In this document: positions 1 to 10,306 of the stretch, in pieces | How the letters are laid out: each line of letters starts with the position of its first letter | How positions within the stretch are numbered: the stretch's first letter is position 1 | NCBI RefSeq assembly: GCF_025847205.1 | Contig: NZ_JAOYTH010000006.1 | Coordinates: 1-64,000 of the forward strand | Source: Pararhizobium sp. YC-54 | GTDB lineage: Bacteria > Pseudomonadota > Alphaproteobacteria > Rhizobiales > Rhizobiaceae | Length of the DNA stretch: 64,000 nt | Direction of reading: 5' to 3' | Translations under genes and position numbers: made by a program | The notes under the pieces: generated by a model | What the model saw: the letters and a program-made list of their open reading frames with translations, nothing else | What the model was told of the DNA's origin: nothing | Databases searched by the model: none

Positions 1-115
1 GTTCCCACTGATCATCCCTGAGAACCTCACCGTCCATCGCCAACCTCCAAAAGTCAGCGTTGAATCTGATTTGCTCCTCAAACGGAATCCTTAATCGTTA
101 ATTCGTCACTACAGC

Positions 116-352
116 CTAGAACGCATTGAACGTCAGCGTCGTCAATGACCGGTTGATGCCCGGCACGGTGGCGATGTTGTCATTGATGAACTTGCCGATG
201 TCCTGCTCTTCATCGACATAGACCTTGATCAGAAGGTCATAGTCGCCGCTGGTCGAATACATTTCGGAGACGATCTCCTTCTTGTAGATCACGTCGGCGA
301 CCTCGTAGGTCTTGCCGGGCGCGCATTGCAGCTGGACGAAAATCGGCTTCAT
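116..352 (-). CDS. Lrp/AsnC ligand-binding-domain protein (stand-alone RAM domain)
   Basis: This 78-residue protein consists only of the C-terminal effector-binding (RAM) domain of Lrp/AsnC regulators. The pattern MYSTSGDYDLLIKVYVDEE followed by a PGINRSLTTLTF end matches the beta-alpha-beta-beta fold of that family. There is no helix-turn-helix, so it cannot bind DNA like a full Lrp; such short versions are common in alphaproteobacteria and form rings that bind amino acids. It is transcribed alone, 67 bp downstream of the TIGR02186 gene on the same strand. Its ligand cannot be told from sequence. Confidence 0.88.
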   Translation of the reverse strand: MKPIFVQLQCAPGKTYEVADVIYKKEIVSEMYSTSGDYDLLIKVYVDEEQDIGKFINDNIATVPGINRSLTTLTFNAF

Positions 353-419
353 GGCTCAGTCTCCTGATGTTTCGTTCGCAAATAGCCTGTTTTGGCGACG
401 AGGCAAAGACGGGATCCGG

Positions 420-1208
420 TCAGTCCCTGCGGAAGACAATGCTTGCCAGCCAGCCGGTGATGACGGCCAGAAGCACGGCCACCAGACCGTACAGGAGCGG
501 CTGTTGATGCGCGGCCGCGGTGATTGCCTGTTCAAGCCCGGTCTTGACGACACGCAGCTCGAGCGCCTTGGCGGCAACAAAAACGCCGGAGCGGAACAGA
601 TAGGCGCGCACGATATGCGATCCGTTCGGCACGTCGGCCGGCAGGCGCAGCGAGGCCTTGAACAGGCTGGAACTGATGAACTGCACGCCGCCGGGGTCGC
701 GCTGGTAGATGCCGGTGGTTTCCCGCAACCGCCGGAACGCGTCGCGGAATTCGGTGAGGTTGCTGCCATCGCCGATAAAGCCGATCGGCGTCAGCGGCAT
801 ATGATCGACACCAATGCCCATGTTGTTCATGTCACCGGGCGGCGCTATCGTCTCGATATCGCGCGTGCTCGACAGGGAATAGGATTCCGGCACCTTCTCG
901 AAGGTCATCGAATGGGTGTTGATCCAGATGCCGAAGATGCGCTCCTTCTTGCGCACAGTGGTATTTTCCTTCGGCCCTTCCAGCGCCACGACGATATTGT
1001 ACTTGCCCTGCGCCAGAAGCCCGGGATCGGCACCGTCAATGGCGCCGAAGATCGTCAGGTCGGCGCCGCGGAAATCGGAGGTGATGGCGATCTCGTCGGT
1101 CGAAATGCCGATATCGAGCTTTTCGGTGAAGTCGATCGGTTCGGCCTGCGCGGCAAGCGGCGCTGCAAACAGGAGACCGCAGAACAGAAGGGCCAGACAC
1201 GTCCGCAT
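420..1208 (-). CDS. TIGR02186 family membrane-anchored periplasmic protein
   Basis: The 262-residue product starts with a signal peptide (MRTCLALLFCGLLFAAPLAA) and ends with one membrane helix (about residues 238-258) followed by a short basic tail. The middle is predicted periplasmic and matches my memory of the alphaproteobacterial family TIGR02186, which has no proven function. The start codon overlaps the stop of the upstream TauE/SafE gene in a TGATG arrangement, so the two are probably translationally coupled. The pairing suggests an accessory role in transport of a sulfur-containing anion, which is inference only. A longer reading of this frame exists, but the signal peptide fixes the start used here. 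Confidence 0.8.
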   Translation of the reverse strand: MRTCLALLFCGLLFAAPLAAQAEPIDFTEKLDIGISTDEIAITSDFRGADLTIFGAIDGADPGLLAQGKYNIVVALEGPKENTTVRKKERIFGIWINTHSMTFEKVPESYSLSSTRDIETIAPPGDMNNMGIGVDHMPLTPIGFIGDGSNLTEFRDAFRRLRETTGIYQRDPGGVQFISSSLFKASLRLPADVPNGSHIVRAYLFRSGVFVAAKALELRVVKTGLEQAITAAAHQQPLLYGLVAVLLAVITGWLASIVFRRD

Positions 1209-2134
1209 CAGAAACCGAGCCCCGCGGACACGACCGAATAGATCTCCTTCGGCGGGATCACCAGCTCGACGGCAAGACGGATACCGACAGCCAGAACCAG
1301 CAAGGCCAGAAGCGCCCGCAACTGCTCGCCGCGCAGTCTCTGGCCGACGCGCACGCCGTATTGTGCGCCGATGACGCCGGCGATCATCAAAACGAAGGCA
1401 AGCACGATATCGACGGTGTAGTTGGCCGTCGCCTGGACGATGACGGTATAGGCCGACACGAAGATGATCTGGAACAGCGAGGTTCCGACGACGACATTGG
1501 TCGGGATGCGCAGCAGATAGATCATCGCCGGCACCATGATGAAGCCGCCGCCGACACCCATCACCGATGTCAGGATGCCGATGCAGAAGCCGAGCACCGC
1601 GATCGGGATGACGCTCAAGTAGATCTTCGATTTCTTGAACCGCATCTTCAGCGGCAGCCCGTGAATCCAGTTGTGCTGCCCCGGCCTGCGCAGCGTCACA
1701 GCCTCGTTTTTCGACGCACGGCGCAGCGCAATGATACTTTCCCACAGCATCAGCGTGCCGACGGTGCCGAGCAAAAGGACATAGGCAAGTGAAATCACCA
1801 GGTCGAGCTGGCCGAGGCGACGCAGCAGCGCGAAAAGCCAGATACCGAGCGTCGCACCCGCCAGACCGCCGCAGAGCAGCACCGTCCCCAGCTTGATATC
1901 GATCGTGCCACGGCGGAAATGGGTGATGGCGCCGGAAATCGAGGAGGCGACGACCTGGTTGGCGCCGGTGGCGACCGCGACGACGGGCGGGATATTGTAG
2001 AAGATCAGAAGCGGCGTGATCAGGAACCCGCCGCCGACGCCGAACATGCCGGACAGGAAGCCGACGGCCGCACCCATGCCGAGAATGATCAGAATGTTCA
2101 CCGACAACTCTGCGATGGGCAGATACACCGTCAC
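1208..2134 (-). CDS. TauE/SafE family sulfite/anion permease
   Basis: This polytopic membrane protein has the duplicated glycine-rich motif of the TauE/SafE family: GMFGVGGGFLITPLL near the N-terminus and SVMGVGGGFIMVPAM in the second half. Roughly eight membrane helices are visible. Family members export sulfite, sulfoacetate or related organosulfur anions, but the substrate cannot be read from sequence. I chose the GTG start at 2134 (308 residues), which puts TVYLPIAELS just before the first helix. An ATG at 2167 would add 11 residues. The downstream TIGR02186 gene overlaps by one base. Confidence 0.87.
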   Translation of the reverse strand: MTVYLPIAELSVNILIILGMGAAVGFLSGMFGVGGGFLITPLLIFYNIPPVVAVATGANQVVASSISGAITHFRRGTIDIKLGTVLLCGGLAGATLGIWLFALLRRLGQLDLVISLAYVLLLGTVGTLMLWESIIALRRASKNEAVTLRRPGQHNWIHGLPLKMRFKKSKIYLSVIPIAVLGFCIGILTSVMGVGGGFIMVPAMIYLLRIPTNVVVGTSLFQIIFVSAYTVIVQATANYTVDIVLAFVLMIAGVIGAQYGVRVGQRLRGEQLRALLALLVLAVGIRLAVELVIPPKEIYSVVSAGLGF

Positions 2135-2535
2135 GGCCAGACCTCTAAATATGCCAATAGCCCGCAAGGCGGGCGGAAAACATCAAAGTGGCAAGTGATT
2201 CACCACGGGAGATAAGGAATGGAACAGTCTTGAAAACCAATTGTTAAAATCGTGAATTCAACCTCGTTCCGTCATGCGCCCCGGAGTCCGGCCTGTCAAC
2301 CTTTTGCAGGCTTTAACCCTAACGCGCTGCGCGTCATTCATGACCTGCAAGGTCGCTGCAGCACTTTAGTCTGCTACATAATTTTTCCTTAAATCGATTC
2401 GGATTCAAGAAATTATACAGTAGCGCGAAGCACGCCCCTCTGTCCGGCCGGTCTGCGGCATTATTGCGGCCGCAGACGCCGTTCCCGGGCGTGACCGCTC
2501 AAATCGCCGGCCTGTGCCCGAATGGCCACAGCGCC
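2135..2535. other. Intergenic region between TauE gene and podJ 3' end
   Basis: This region holds the presumed promoter of the minus-strand TauE/TIGR02186 pair. It also holds a degenerate copy of a rhizobial mosaic repeat (2321-2428). I see no coding sequence on either strand that is better than an antisense shadow of podJ. Confidence 0.5.
2321..2428. repeat. Rhizobial palindromic mosaic element, copy 1 (degenerate)
   Basis: Two imperfect palindromes lie in tandem. The first is GTCATTCATGAC with a flanking GCTGC/GGTCGC block. The second is a long inverted repeat built on TAATTTTTCCTTAAATCG and its complement, ending ATTATACAGTAGC. The same two modules occur at 18453-18550 in well-preserved form, and singly at 48311-48342 and 53781-53819, so this is a dispersed repeat family. 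Confidence 0.7.
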
Positions 2536-5500
2536 TTAGCCGTTGCGCTTCAGGAGTTCCTTGACCAGCGCGTCGGTGATCTGCCCGGTCGGTTCCTGGC
2601 CGATCGATTTCTGGAAAGCCTTGATCGCGGAGAGGGTCTTGCTGCCCATCTCGCCGTCGGGCTTGCCAGCGTCGAAGCCGTTATTGTTGAGGATGGCCTG
2701 GATGTTGCGCAGCGCCTTCTTCATGTCGATCGAGGCGGTCTTGGTGCCCTTGCCAACCCAGCTATCCGGCACATCGACCGAATTGGCCTTGGCGTCGAGC
2801 GGCGTCAGCTTCCAGGCGTCGAATTTCGCCTTGGCGCTCTGCAGCTGTTCGGGCTTCAGCGCCTTGCCGACTTCGTCGCGCTTCTGGGCGGCATCGGCAT
2901 CGCCGTCACGGGCAGCAACGGAAAACCACTTGTAGGATTCTTCCAGGTCCTGGCTCACCCCGTTGCCGCGGGCAAAGAGGATGGCGAGGTTGAACTGGCT
3001 GTCGCGGATGCCGCGATCGGCGGCCATGGCAAACCACTTGCCGGCTCCGGCAAAATCCGGCGCAGCATCGCCGCCGCTTGCCAGCATCACGGCGAGATTG
3101 TGCATGGCGCTGGCATTGCCCTTTTCGGCAGCCTGCTGATAGAGCGCACGGGCCTTCTTCAGGTCACGGCCGACGCCGGTGCCCTTTTCGTAGAGGCTTG
3201 CGAGCCGATACCCGGCGGGAATGACGCCGGCATCGGCAGCGCGCTGATACCATTTCGCCGCCTGGGCGAGATCAGCCTTGATGCCGCGGCCTTCGGTATA
3301 GACCGCGCCGATTTCGAACATTGCCAGGGGATCACCCTTCCTGGCAGCCTCGACCAGCGCTTCCGGCTTGATCTCGGCGGGAATGGCAAGCGCGGTTTCG
3401 CCTGCGGCGGGCTGGGCCGTGGCCGCTGCCGTCGTGGCCTCATCCTTTGTCGCATCCAAGTCCGTTGCCGTTTCCGGAGCGGAACCTTCGATGACCGGCG
3501 ACAGCATCTTGACGCTGGCTTCTCCGGTTTCCGGCATGGCCTGCGCGGCGTCCGGCAATTTGGCTTCCGGCTCGGCTGTTTCGGATGTGACCGTTTCCGA
3601 CTGCATCACCTGCGGCCCGGCGGTGGGCTGTCCGGCTGTTTGTTCCCCCGTCGGCGGCTGCAGCGAACTCAGCGGCACGACGTCGGTGCCGGTGTCAGTG
3701 TCGGCCTCCTCTGTCGCAGGAGCCACATCGGCCACCGCCGACGTTTCAGCTGCCACCGGAATTTCATTGGTCACCGGCCGCTCGATGGCGGCCACCGGCG
3801 TCTCGACGGGCGCCTGCTCGCCACGGATCAGCGTATTGACCAGCGGATAGGACATGATCGCCAGAAGCACGGCGCCGACCGCCATCAGGATCGGGCGGCG
3901 ATGACGCGAAAGAACGCCGCCGATCGGAGATGCGCTCGCACCACCCTTGCCGCGGTTCATCGTCTCGACTTCTTCAGCCGCCTGCTGGGCGGCACGGCGG
4001 GCAGCCGCGATAAAGTCCGCCTTGTCCGTTTCGCTCGGCGCCGCGTTGCGGCCGGTCTGGCCGGCGCGAACCCGTTCGAGGATTTTCTTCACGTCCGGAA
4101 CGCCGGAGCCCGGCTCCAGCAGCTGGTTGGCCACATCAGGCTCGATCGTATCGGCGGCATCGATCGGCGGCGTCGGATCGATGACCTGACGCTCGACGGC
4201 ATGAACAGGCTCGGTGCGCTTGCCGGTAAACCGCTTGGCGATCCCGGCAAAAAGACCGGGCTTGCCGGCAGGCACCGGCGCGGTCTTGATATCGCTCTGA
4301 TGCACGGCCGCCTGCTCGGTGACGACGGCAACGGCTTCCGCGACCTCTTCACGCGATGGGCCGGCAGGCTCCGCCGCAGCGGCGAACCCGTGCATGTCGC
4401 GCTTCAAATCTTCGTAGCGGCGTCCGAAATCAGCTTCGGCGAAGGGATCGTCCTGCGTCTCGAAAGCCGGTTGTGCCGCCCGGGGCATCTGCGGCTGGCT
4501 GTCCAGTCCGCGCGAACCGAAGGCGCGGGGCGCATCCTGTTCCTGGCCGCGCTCTTCCAGCCGCTCCAGCTTTTCGGCGATATGGACGAGGGTTTCGTGC
4601 AGCGCCTCGAAGGTGCGCGCCGTGCGCTCCTCGCTCGAGCGGCTCATGTCTTCGAGAACCTTGAGATCGTCGGCCAGCGCCGAGATCGCGGCCATGTCCG
4701 TGCCGCCGGAGCCGGATTGGCCCATGCCATTCTTCGAATAGGCCTCCATCACCGCTTCGGCCGCCTGGCGGGCTGCCTCGATGATATATTCGTCGCTGGT
4801 CGCCAGATAATCCTCAAGCGCGCTCATCCGGCCTTCGAATTCGGCGGGAACGGCAGCCGGCGTCATTTCGCGCGGCTGACTGACGAGGCTCGACAGGTTG
4901 GCGATCTGGTCCTGCAGGCTGCGCAGCATCTCGCTGTCGTCAAAGGGCGCCGCCTGGGTTTCCTCCAGACGGATGGCAATATCCGACAGCTGGCCTTCGA
5001 GCCGGTCGAAACGCGCATCGCCGGCATAGGAGGTCGCCGGCATGTCCAGCTGGTCGATCCGGCGGGCGAGATCGTCGAGTCGTTCGGCGAGCGCATCGTT
5101 GAGCGAACCCTGGTCGAGCGCATCGATCTTGCGGGAAATATCGGAGAGATAGCCTGTCAGGTCCGGCTGGGCGGAAACCTTCTGCGAGCGCTCCAGCATC
5201 TGCGACAGCTGTTCGAGGCGCTCTTCAAGGCGCACCGCGGCCTCTTCGTTGGCCAGTTCCTCGACACGGGCCGCCAGGGCTTCGATGCGCGAGCCGACGC
5301 CAGCGTCGGCCGGCCGCTGCAGGCTGTCGATCTGCCGGGAAAGGTCGGCAAGACGGCCCTCGACACGGCTCACGCCGGCGCTATCGGGAATGGCAGCACG
5401 GCCGCTGGCAACGATGGCGCGGCTGATCTCGTCGAGACGCGCGTCCAGATCGGCAAATTGTGATGCCAGGCGGCGATCGTCCGGCTGCATGTGGCGGCCG

Positions 5501-6546
5501 ATCATCTCGATCGCCTGCGCCACCGAAACCAGCTTGTCTTCCAAAGCGTGAATGGCCGGGCCGCTGTTCATCGAGCCGATCTGCGACTTGATCTCGTCGA
5601 GCCGGTAGGCAAGCGCCACCAGCTCGTCGTCGCGGTTCGCGTCAAACGCGTTCATCCGGTCTTCGACGCCGGTCCAGCGCGCCTCGATGCGATGCACACT
5701 GTCCTCGCGGGCAAGGCCATCGATCATCAGGCGCAATTCGTCGAACTCGACCTTGAGCGCGTCGGCCTGTGAGGGCGATGCCTGCCGGCCAAGCTGGTTG
5801 ATACTGTCGGACAGCCGCTGCAGATCGCCGCGGATATCCTGCGCCATCGTCTGGTCCTGCGCCGCATCGGCGGTGATGCCGCGGATTTCCGCGCGCAGCG
5901 CCGTCATCTCGCGCGACAATCCGTCGGCAATGTCCTTCTTCAATTCCTGGCGCAGACCGACAAGCGCCTGGGCGATCTCGGCCATGGCCGGGTCCCGGCG
6001 CTGTTGCTCATCACGGTACTGTTCCGAGCGCAGCCGTTCGCTGCGAACAGGTTCCGGACGTTGGGCCGGCTGCTGGCGGATGGTTTCCGGGCGTAGGTTT
6101 TCTTGACGCAGGTTGTCGGAGCGGATCGGCTCGCGGCGATAGACTTCGCTGCGCAGCTGTTCGCTAAGCGGCGGTGCAACCGGCAGCTCACGACGGGGCT
6201 GCACAGGGGCTTGGAACGAAGGAACGCTGCGCTCTTCATAGGCACGCGGTTCCGCACGTGGCTGGATACGTTCGCGAACGGCGTCACGTTCACGAACGGC
6301 ATCGCGTTCCCGCGTCGCCGTCAGTGTCCGCTGCCGCTGCATGATTTCCGTGATCGGGTCGGGAGTGGCCACCGGACCATCGCGCTCGGCCGCGCCACGG
6401 CCCCGCTGATCACGTCCGGCTGCCCCCATCAATCCTTCGATGCGCGCTTCCAGCCCTTCGATCGTGCGGTTCAGCGCATCGAGGGACGACCTGTCGCCAT
6501 AGGACTCGGCGCCCGGACGTGGAGTGTTTGATCGCGATCCGTTCAT
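2536..6546 (-). CDS. podJ: PodJ-like polar localization scaffold with Sel1 repeats and peptidoglycan-binding domain
   Basis: This 1336-residue protein has the PodJ architecture. An N-terminal cytoplasmic part is rich in coiled coil (about residues 190-680, many EARWTGVEDRM-like heptads). A single membrane helix lies at about 885-905 (RPILMAVGAVLLAIMSY). Four Sel1-like repeats follow at about 1062-1226 (AMFEIGAVYTEGRGI, KWYQRAADAG and similar). A C-terminal peptidoglycan-binding domain covers about 1272-1334 (KPDGEMGSKTLSAIKAFQK). In Caulobacter PodJ recruits factors to the new pole, and in Agrobacterium it controls polar growth and division. One GANTC methylation site (6578-6582) lies 32 bp upstream of the start. 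Confidence 0.9.
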   Translation of the reverse strand: MNGSRSNTPRPGAESYGDRSSLDALNRTIEGLEARIEGLMGAAGRDQRGRGAAERDGPVATPDPITEIMQRQRTLTATRERDAVRERDAVRERIQPRAEPRAYEERSVPSFQAPVQPRRELPVAPPLSEQLRSEVYRREPIRSDNLRQENLRPETIRQQPAQRPEPVRSERLRSEQYRDEQQRRDPAMAEIAQALVGLRQELKKDIADGLSREMTALRAEIRGITADAAQDQTMAQDIRGDLQRLSDSINQLGRQASPSQADALKVEFDELRLMIDGLAREDSVHRIEARWTGVEDRMNAFDANRDDELVALAYRLDEIKSQIGSMNSGPAIHALEDKLVSVAQAIEMIGRHMQPDDRRLASQFADLDARLDEISRAIVASGRAAIPDSAGVSRVEGRLADLSRQIDSLQRPADAGVGSRIEALAARVEELANEEAAVRLEERLEQLSQMLERSQKVSAQPDLTGYLSDISRKIDALDQGSLNDALAERLDDLARRIDQLDMPATSYAGDARFDRLEGQLSDIAIRLEETQAAPFDDSEMLRSLQDQIANLSSLVSQPREMTPAAVPAEFEGRMSALEDYLATSDEYIIEAARQAAEAVMEAYSKNGMGQSGSGGTDMAAISALADDLKVLEDMSRSSEERTARTFEALHETLVHIAEKLERLEERGQEQDAPRAFGSRGLDSQPQMPRAAQPAFETQDDPFAEADFGRRYEDLKRDMHGFAAAAEPAGPSREEVAEAVAVVTEQAAVHQSDIKTAPVPAGKPGLFAGIAKRFTGKRTEPVHAVERQVIDPTPPIDAADTIEPDVANQLLEPGSGVPDVKKILERVRAGQTGRNAAPSETDKADFIAAARRAAQQAAEEVETMNRGKGGASASPIGGVLSRHRRPILMAVGAVLLAIMSYPLVNTLIRGEQAPVETPVAAIERPVTNEIPVAAETSAVADVAPATEEADTDTGTDVVPLSSLQPPTGEQTAGQPTAGPQVMQSETVTSETAEPEAKLPDAAQAMPETGEASVKMLSPVIEGSAPETATDLDATKDEATTAAATAQPAAGETALAIPAEIKPEALVEAARKGDPLAMFEIGAVYTEGRGIKADLAQAAKWYQRAADAGVIPAGYRLASLYEKGTGVGRDLKKARALYQQAAEKGNASAMHNLAVMLASGGDAAPDFAGAGKWFAMAADRGIRDSQFNLAILFARGNGVSQDLEESYKWFSVAARDGDADAAQKRDEVGKALKPEQLQSAKAKFDAWKLTPLDAKANSVDVPDSWVGKGTKTASIDMKKALRNIQAILNNNGFDAGKPDGEMGSKTLSAIKAFQKSIGQEPTGQITDALVKELLKRNG

Positions 6547-6838
6547 CGTACTTCGCCTCTTTCATCGGCCTTGATCGGAATCCGGGCTTCTGAAAGGCAA
6601 ATCCGGCCTTCCGGGCGTTCCGGTACCGATCCGGACAGAGCTGCAACGACGCGAAGACAAAGACTATTGCAACTGTGACCATCTCAACACGCACTTTCAC
6701 GAAACGTGGTAAATAAGCCGTTAACCTGACTGAAATTTTTTAACGATTTGCGCGCATGCTGGCTTCGGGAGGCTTCCACAGGACAATGTCGGCACACCCG
6801 GCTTGCCGGCCGACGATCGATCAAATTTGCGGACCAGC

Positions 6839-6870
6839 AAATTTTGACGTTTACGCGCACGTCAAAATTT
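6839..6870. promoter_or_regulatory. Palindromic operator of the beta-oxidation operon (LiuR/FadR-like box)
   Basis: Perfect 12-bp arms, AAATTTTGACGT and ACGTCAAAATTT, flank an 8-bp spacer TTACGCGC. The core TTGACGTTTACG recurs upstream of fadD (55410) and, as TTACGTTTACG with a matching ACGTCAAA right arm, upstream of the nitronate monooxygenase-like gene (48562). From memory it resembles the motif assigned to LiuR (MerR family) regulators of acyl-CoA and branched-chain amino acid catabolism. The cognate regulator is not in this window. Confidence 0.65.
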
Positions 6871-6886
6871 TGTAGCGTAGTGAAAA

Positions 6887-6925
6887 TGACATGGGAGCGG
6901 TTCAGGAGACACTGCTCCCATGTCA
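6887..6925 (+). other. Strong 12-bp hairpin in the leader of the acyl-CoA dehydrogenase gene
   Basis: TGACATGGGAGC (6887-6898) and its exact complement GCTCCCATGTCA (6914-6925) are separated by 15 bases and end 25 bp before the start codon. No T-run follows, so it is not an intrinsic terminator. It may affect mRNA stability or translation, or be a second operator. Confidence 0.6.
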
Positions 6926-6950
6926 CGGTTACAGGTGAGGAACACGAGAC

Positions 6951-8747
6951 ATGCCCAGCTATAAGGCCCCGGTCGAAGACACGCTTTTCATTCTCAACGA
7001 CGTTCTTGGCATCGAGCGCTACAACAACCTGCCCGGCTTTGCCGATGCGACGCCCGACATGATCGAGGCGATCGTCGGCGAAGCGGCCAAGCTCGCCGAA
7101 GAAGTGCTGTTCCCGGTCAACCTTTCGGGCGACCAGGAAGGCTGCAAGCGCAACGACGATGCGACGGTGACCACCCCCAAGGGGTTCAAGCAGGCCTTCG
7201 ACCAGTACCGCGAGGGTGGCTGGCTCGGACTGTCGGTTCCTGAAGAATTCGGCGGCCAGGGCCTGCCCTACACGCTGCACACTGCCGTTGGCGAATATAT
7301 GTCGTCGGCCAACATGGCGCTGACCATGTATCCGGGCCTCACCCAGGGCGCGATCGCCGCGATCCTCGTCCACGGCACCGACGCGCAGAAGGCAACCTAT
7401 CTGCCGAAGATGGTGGCGGGCGACTGGACCGGCACCATGAACCTCACCGAGCCCCATTGCGGCACCGACCTTGGCCTGCTCCGCTCCAAGGCCGTGCCGC
7501 AAGGCGACGGCTCCTACAGGATTTCCGGCCAGAAGATCTTCATCTCTGCCGGCGAACACGACATGGCCGGCAATATCATCCATCTGGTGCTTGCCCGCAT
7601 CGAAGGTGCGCCGGAAGGGGTGAAGGGCATTTCTCTGTTCATCGTGCCGAAATTCCATGTCGAGGCAGACGGTTCCGTCGGCGCGCGCAACACGGTTTCG
7701 TGCGGTGCGATCGAACACAAGATGGGCATTCACGGCAATTCGACCTGCGTCATGAACTATGACGAAGCAACCGGCTATCTCATCGGTACGGAGAACAAGG
7801 GCTTGAACGCCATGTTCGTGATGATGAACGAGGCCCGCCTCGGCGTCGGCCTGCAGGGGCTGTCGGTGGCCGAAGTCGCCTATCAGAACGCCGCCAACTA
7901 TGCCCGCGACCGTATCCAGGGCCGCTCGCTCTCCGGCGCCAAGGCTCCGGACAAAAAAGCCGACCCGATCATCGTCCATCCCGACGTGCGCCGCGTCCTG
8001 ATGACCATCAAGGCCTTCAACGAGGCCGGCCGCGCCTTCACGCTGTGGACGGCGCTCAAATCCGACATCGCCCATCGCGGCGACAACGACGCTGACCGCC
8101 AGACCGCCGACGATATCCTCGGCCTGATGACCCCGATCCTCAAGGGCGTCCTGACAGACAAGGGCTTCGACCATGCCGTCATGGCCCAGCAGTTGTTCGG
8201 CGGCCACGGCTATATCGAAGAACACGGCATGAGCCAGTATGTCCGCGATGCCCGCATCGCCATGATCTACGAAGGCGCCAACGGCATCCAGGCGCTCGAC
8301 CTCGTCGGCCGCAAGCTGGCGCTGAACGGTGGCCGGGCGATCACCGCCCTGTTCAAGGAAATCGGCGACTTCTGCGAGGAAAACCGCGCGGAGGAGAAGC
8401 TTAGTCCCTATACCAAGGGCCTGAAGAAGGGCTTGAACGACCTGCAGGCGGCCACCATGTGGTTCATGGGCAATGCCATGGCCAAGCCCGACAATGCCGG
8501 CGCCGGTTCGACCGACTACATGCACCTCTTCGGCCTCGTCGTGCTCGGCTACATGTGGGCGAAGATCGCCAAGACCGCGGAGGAAAAACTGGCGCAAAGT
8601 GCTGGCGGCCGCGAAGCCTATTTGAAGAACAAGCTCGTCACGGCAAAATTCTTCATGGAGCGCATCATGCCGGAAACGGCGCTGCGCAAAGCCCGCATCG
8701 AAACCGGCGCCGACACGATGATGGCGCTCGATGCGGCGGCGTTCTGA
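6951..8747 (+). CDS. Acyl-CoA dehydrogenase with C-terminal extension
   Basis: The 598-residue flavoenzyme catalyses the first step of fatty-acid beta-oxidation. FAD-contact motif [13 protein letters not shown] is present, followed by [20 protein letters not shown] and the catalytic-base motif IYEGANGIQ, with Glu441 as the probable base. The length and the extra helical C-terminus (about 465-590) fit the subgroup with the acetyl-CoA dehydrogenase C-terminal-like domain rather than short 380-residue enzymes. It heads a plus-strand cluster with a thiolase and a FadB-like protein. A palindromic operator and a leader hairpin sit upstream. Chain-length preference cannot be predicted. Confidence 0.93.
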   Translation: MPSYKAPVEDTLFILNDVLGIERYNNLPGFADATPDMIEAIVGEAAKLAEEVLFPVNLSGDQEGCKRNDDATVTTPKGFKQAFDQYREGGWLGLSVPEEFGGQGLPYTLHTAVGEYMSSANMALTMYPGLTQGAIAAILVHGTDAQKATYLPKMVAGDWTGTMNLTEPHCGTDLGLLRSKAVPQGDGSYRISGQKIFISAGEHDMAGNIIHLVLARIEGAPEGVKGISLFIVPKFHVEADGSVGARNTVSCGAIEHKMGIHGNSTCVMNYDEATGYLIGTENKGLNAMFVMMNEARLGVGLQGLSVAEVAYQNAANYARDRIQGRSLSGAKAPDKKADPIIVHPDVRRVLMTIKAFNEAGRAFTLWTALKSDIAHRGDNDADRQTADDILGLMTPILKGVLTDKGFDHAVMAQQLFGGHGYIEEHGMSQYVRDARIAMIYEGANGIQALDLVGRKLALNGGRAITALFKEIGDFCEENRAEEKLSPYTKGLKKGLNDLQAATMWFMGNAMAKPDNAGAGSTDYMHLFGLVVLGYMWAKIAKTAEEKLAQSAGGREAYLKNKLVTAKFFMERIMPETALRKARIETGADTMMALDAAAF

Positions 8748-8756
8748 GTAAAAACC

Positions 8757-8882
8757 TCTTCTCCCCAGCGGGGAGAAGTGCCGAGCTTAGCGAGGCGATG
8801 AGGGGGTCTTACGGCAGATGCGAGGTCTTGGCTCCCCTCATCCGACCCTGCGGGCCACCTTCTCTCCGCCGGGGAGAAGAGG
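8757..8882. repeat. RIME1-like rhizobial intergenic mosaic element
   Basis: This 126-bp element between the dehydrogenase and thiolase genes is flanked by palindromes of the type CTTCTCCCC-AGC-GGGGAGAAG and CTTCTCTCCGCCGGGGAGAAG. Internal blocks are CGAGGCGATGAGGGGG and CCCCTCATCCGACCCTGCGG. It matches my memory of the abundant Rhizobium RIME1 repeat. It is probably transcribed as part of the operon and may fold in the mRNA. Confidence 0.8.
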
Positions 8883-8947
8883 AAGCCCGACCGATTTGAC
8901 ACAGACGACGCGCGGTCTGATGATCGCTGCATAGGGAGAAAACAATC

Positions 8948-10156
<1,209 letters not shown>

Positions 10157-10177
10157 TCGCAGAACATCGGTGCTCCC

Positions 10178-10252
10178 ATCGTCATCCTCGGGCTTGACCC
10201 GAGGATCCATCCCCGGGGCTGGATGGTCGGGTCAAGCCCGACCATGACGGAA
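10178..10252. repeat. Palindromic intergenic repeat (CGGGCTTGACCCG type)
   Basis: The block contains TCGGGCTTGACCCGAGGATC and then GGATGGTCGGGTCAAGCCCGACCATGACG, giving nested inverted repeats around CGGGCTTGACCCG and its complement. Repeats of this type are scattered through alphaproteobacterial intergenic regions. It lies in the gap between the thiolase and fadB-like genes. Confidence 0.65.
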
Positions 10253-10306
10253 AGAGGGGGTGGCGCCTGCCGCAAGACAGAGATTCAAGGGAAGAGGATC
10301 CCCATC

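Larger units (their letters stand above)
6547..6950. other. Divergent intergenic region between podJ and acyl-CoA dehydrogenase gene
   Basis: No coding sequence is apparent. The region contains promoter elements for podJ on the minus strand and for the beta-oxidation operon on the plus strand, the large operator palindrome at 6839-6870, and the leader hairpin at 6887-6925. Confidence 0.6.

Noticed and set aside
2464..5463. A 999-codon open frame on the plus strand
   Set aside because: It is antisense to podJ, whose frame gives a coherent PodJ architecture. The plus-strand translation is Arg/Gly-rich with no domain, typical of a GC-rich shadow.
6684..8597. A 637-codon minus-strand frame
   Set aside because: It is antisense to the acyl-CoA dehydrogenase gene, which has all catalytic motifs. 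Its translation is compositionally biased and shows no fold.
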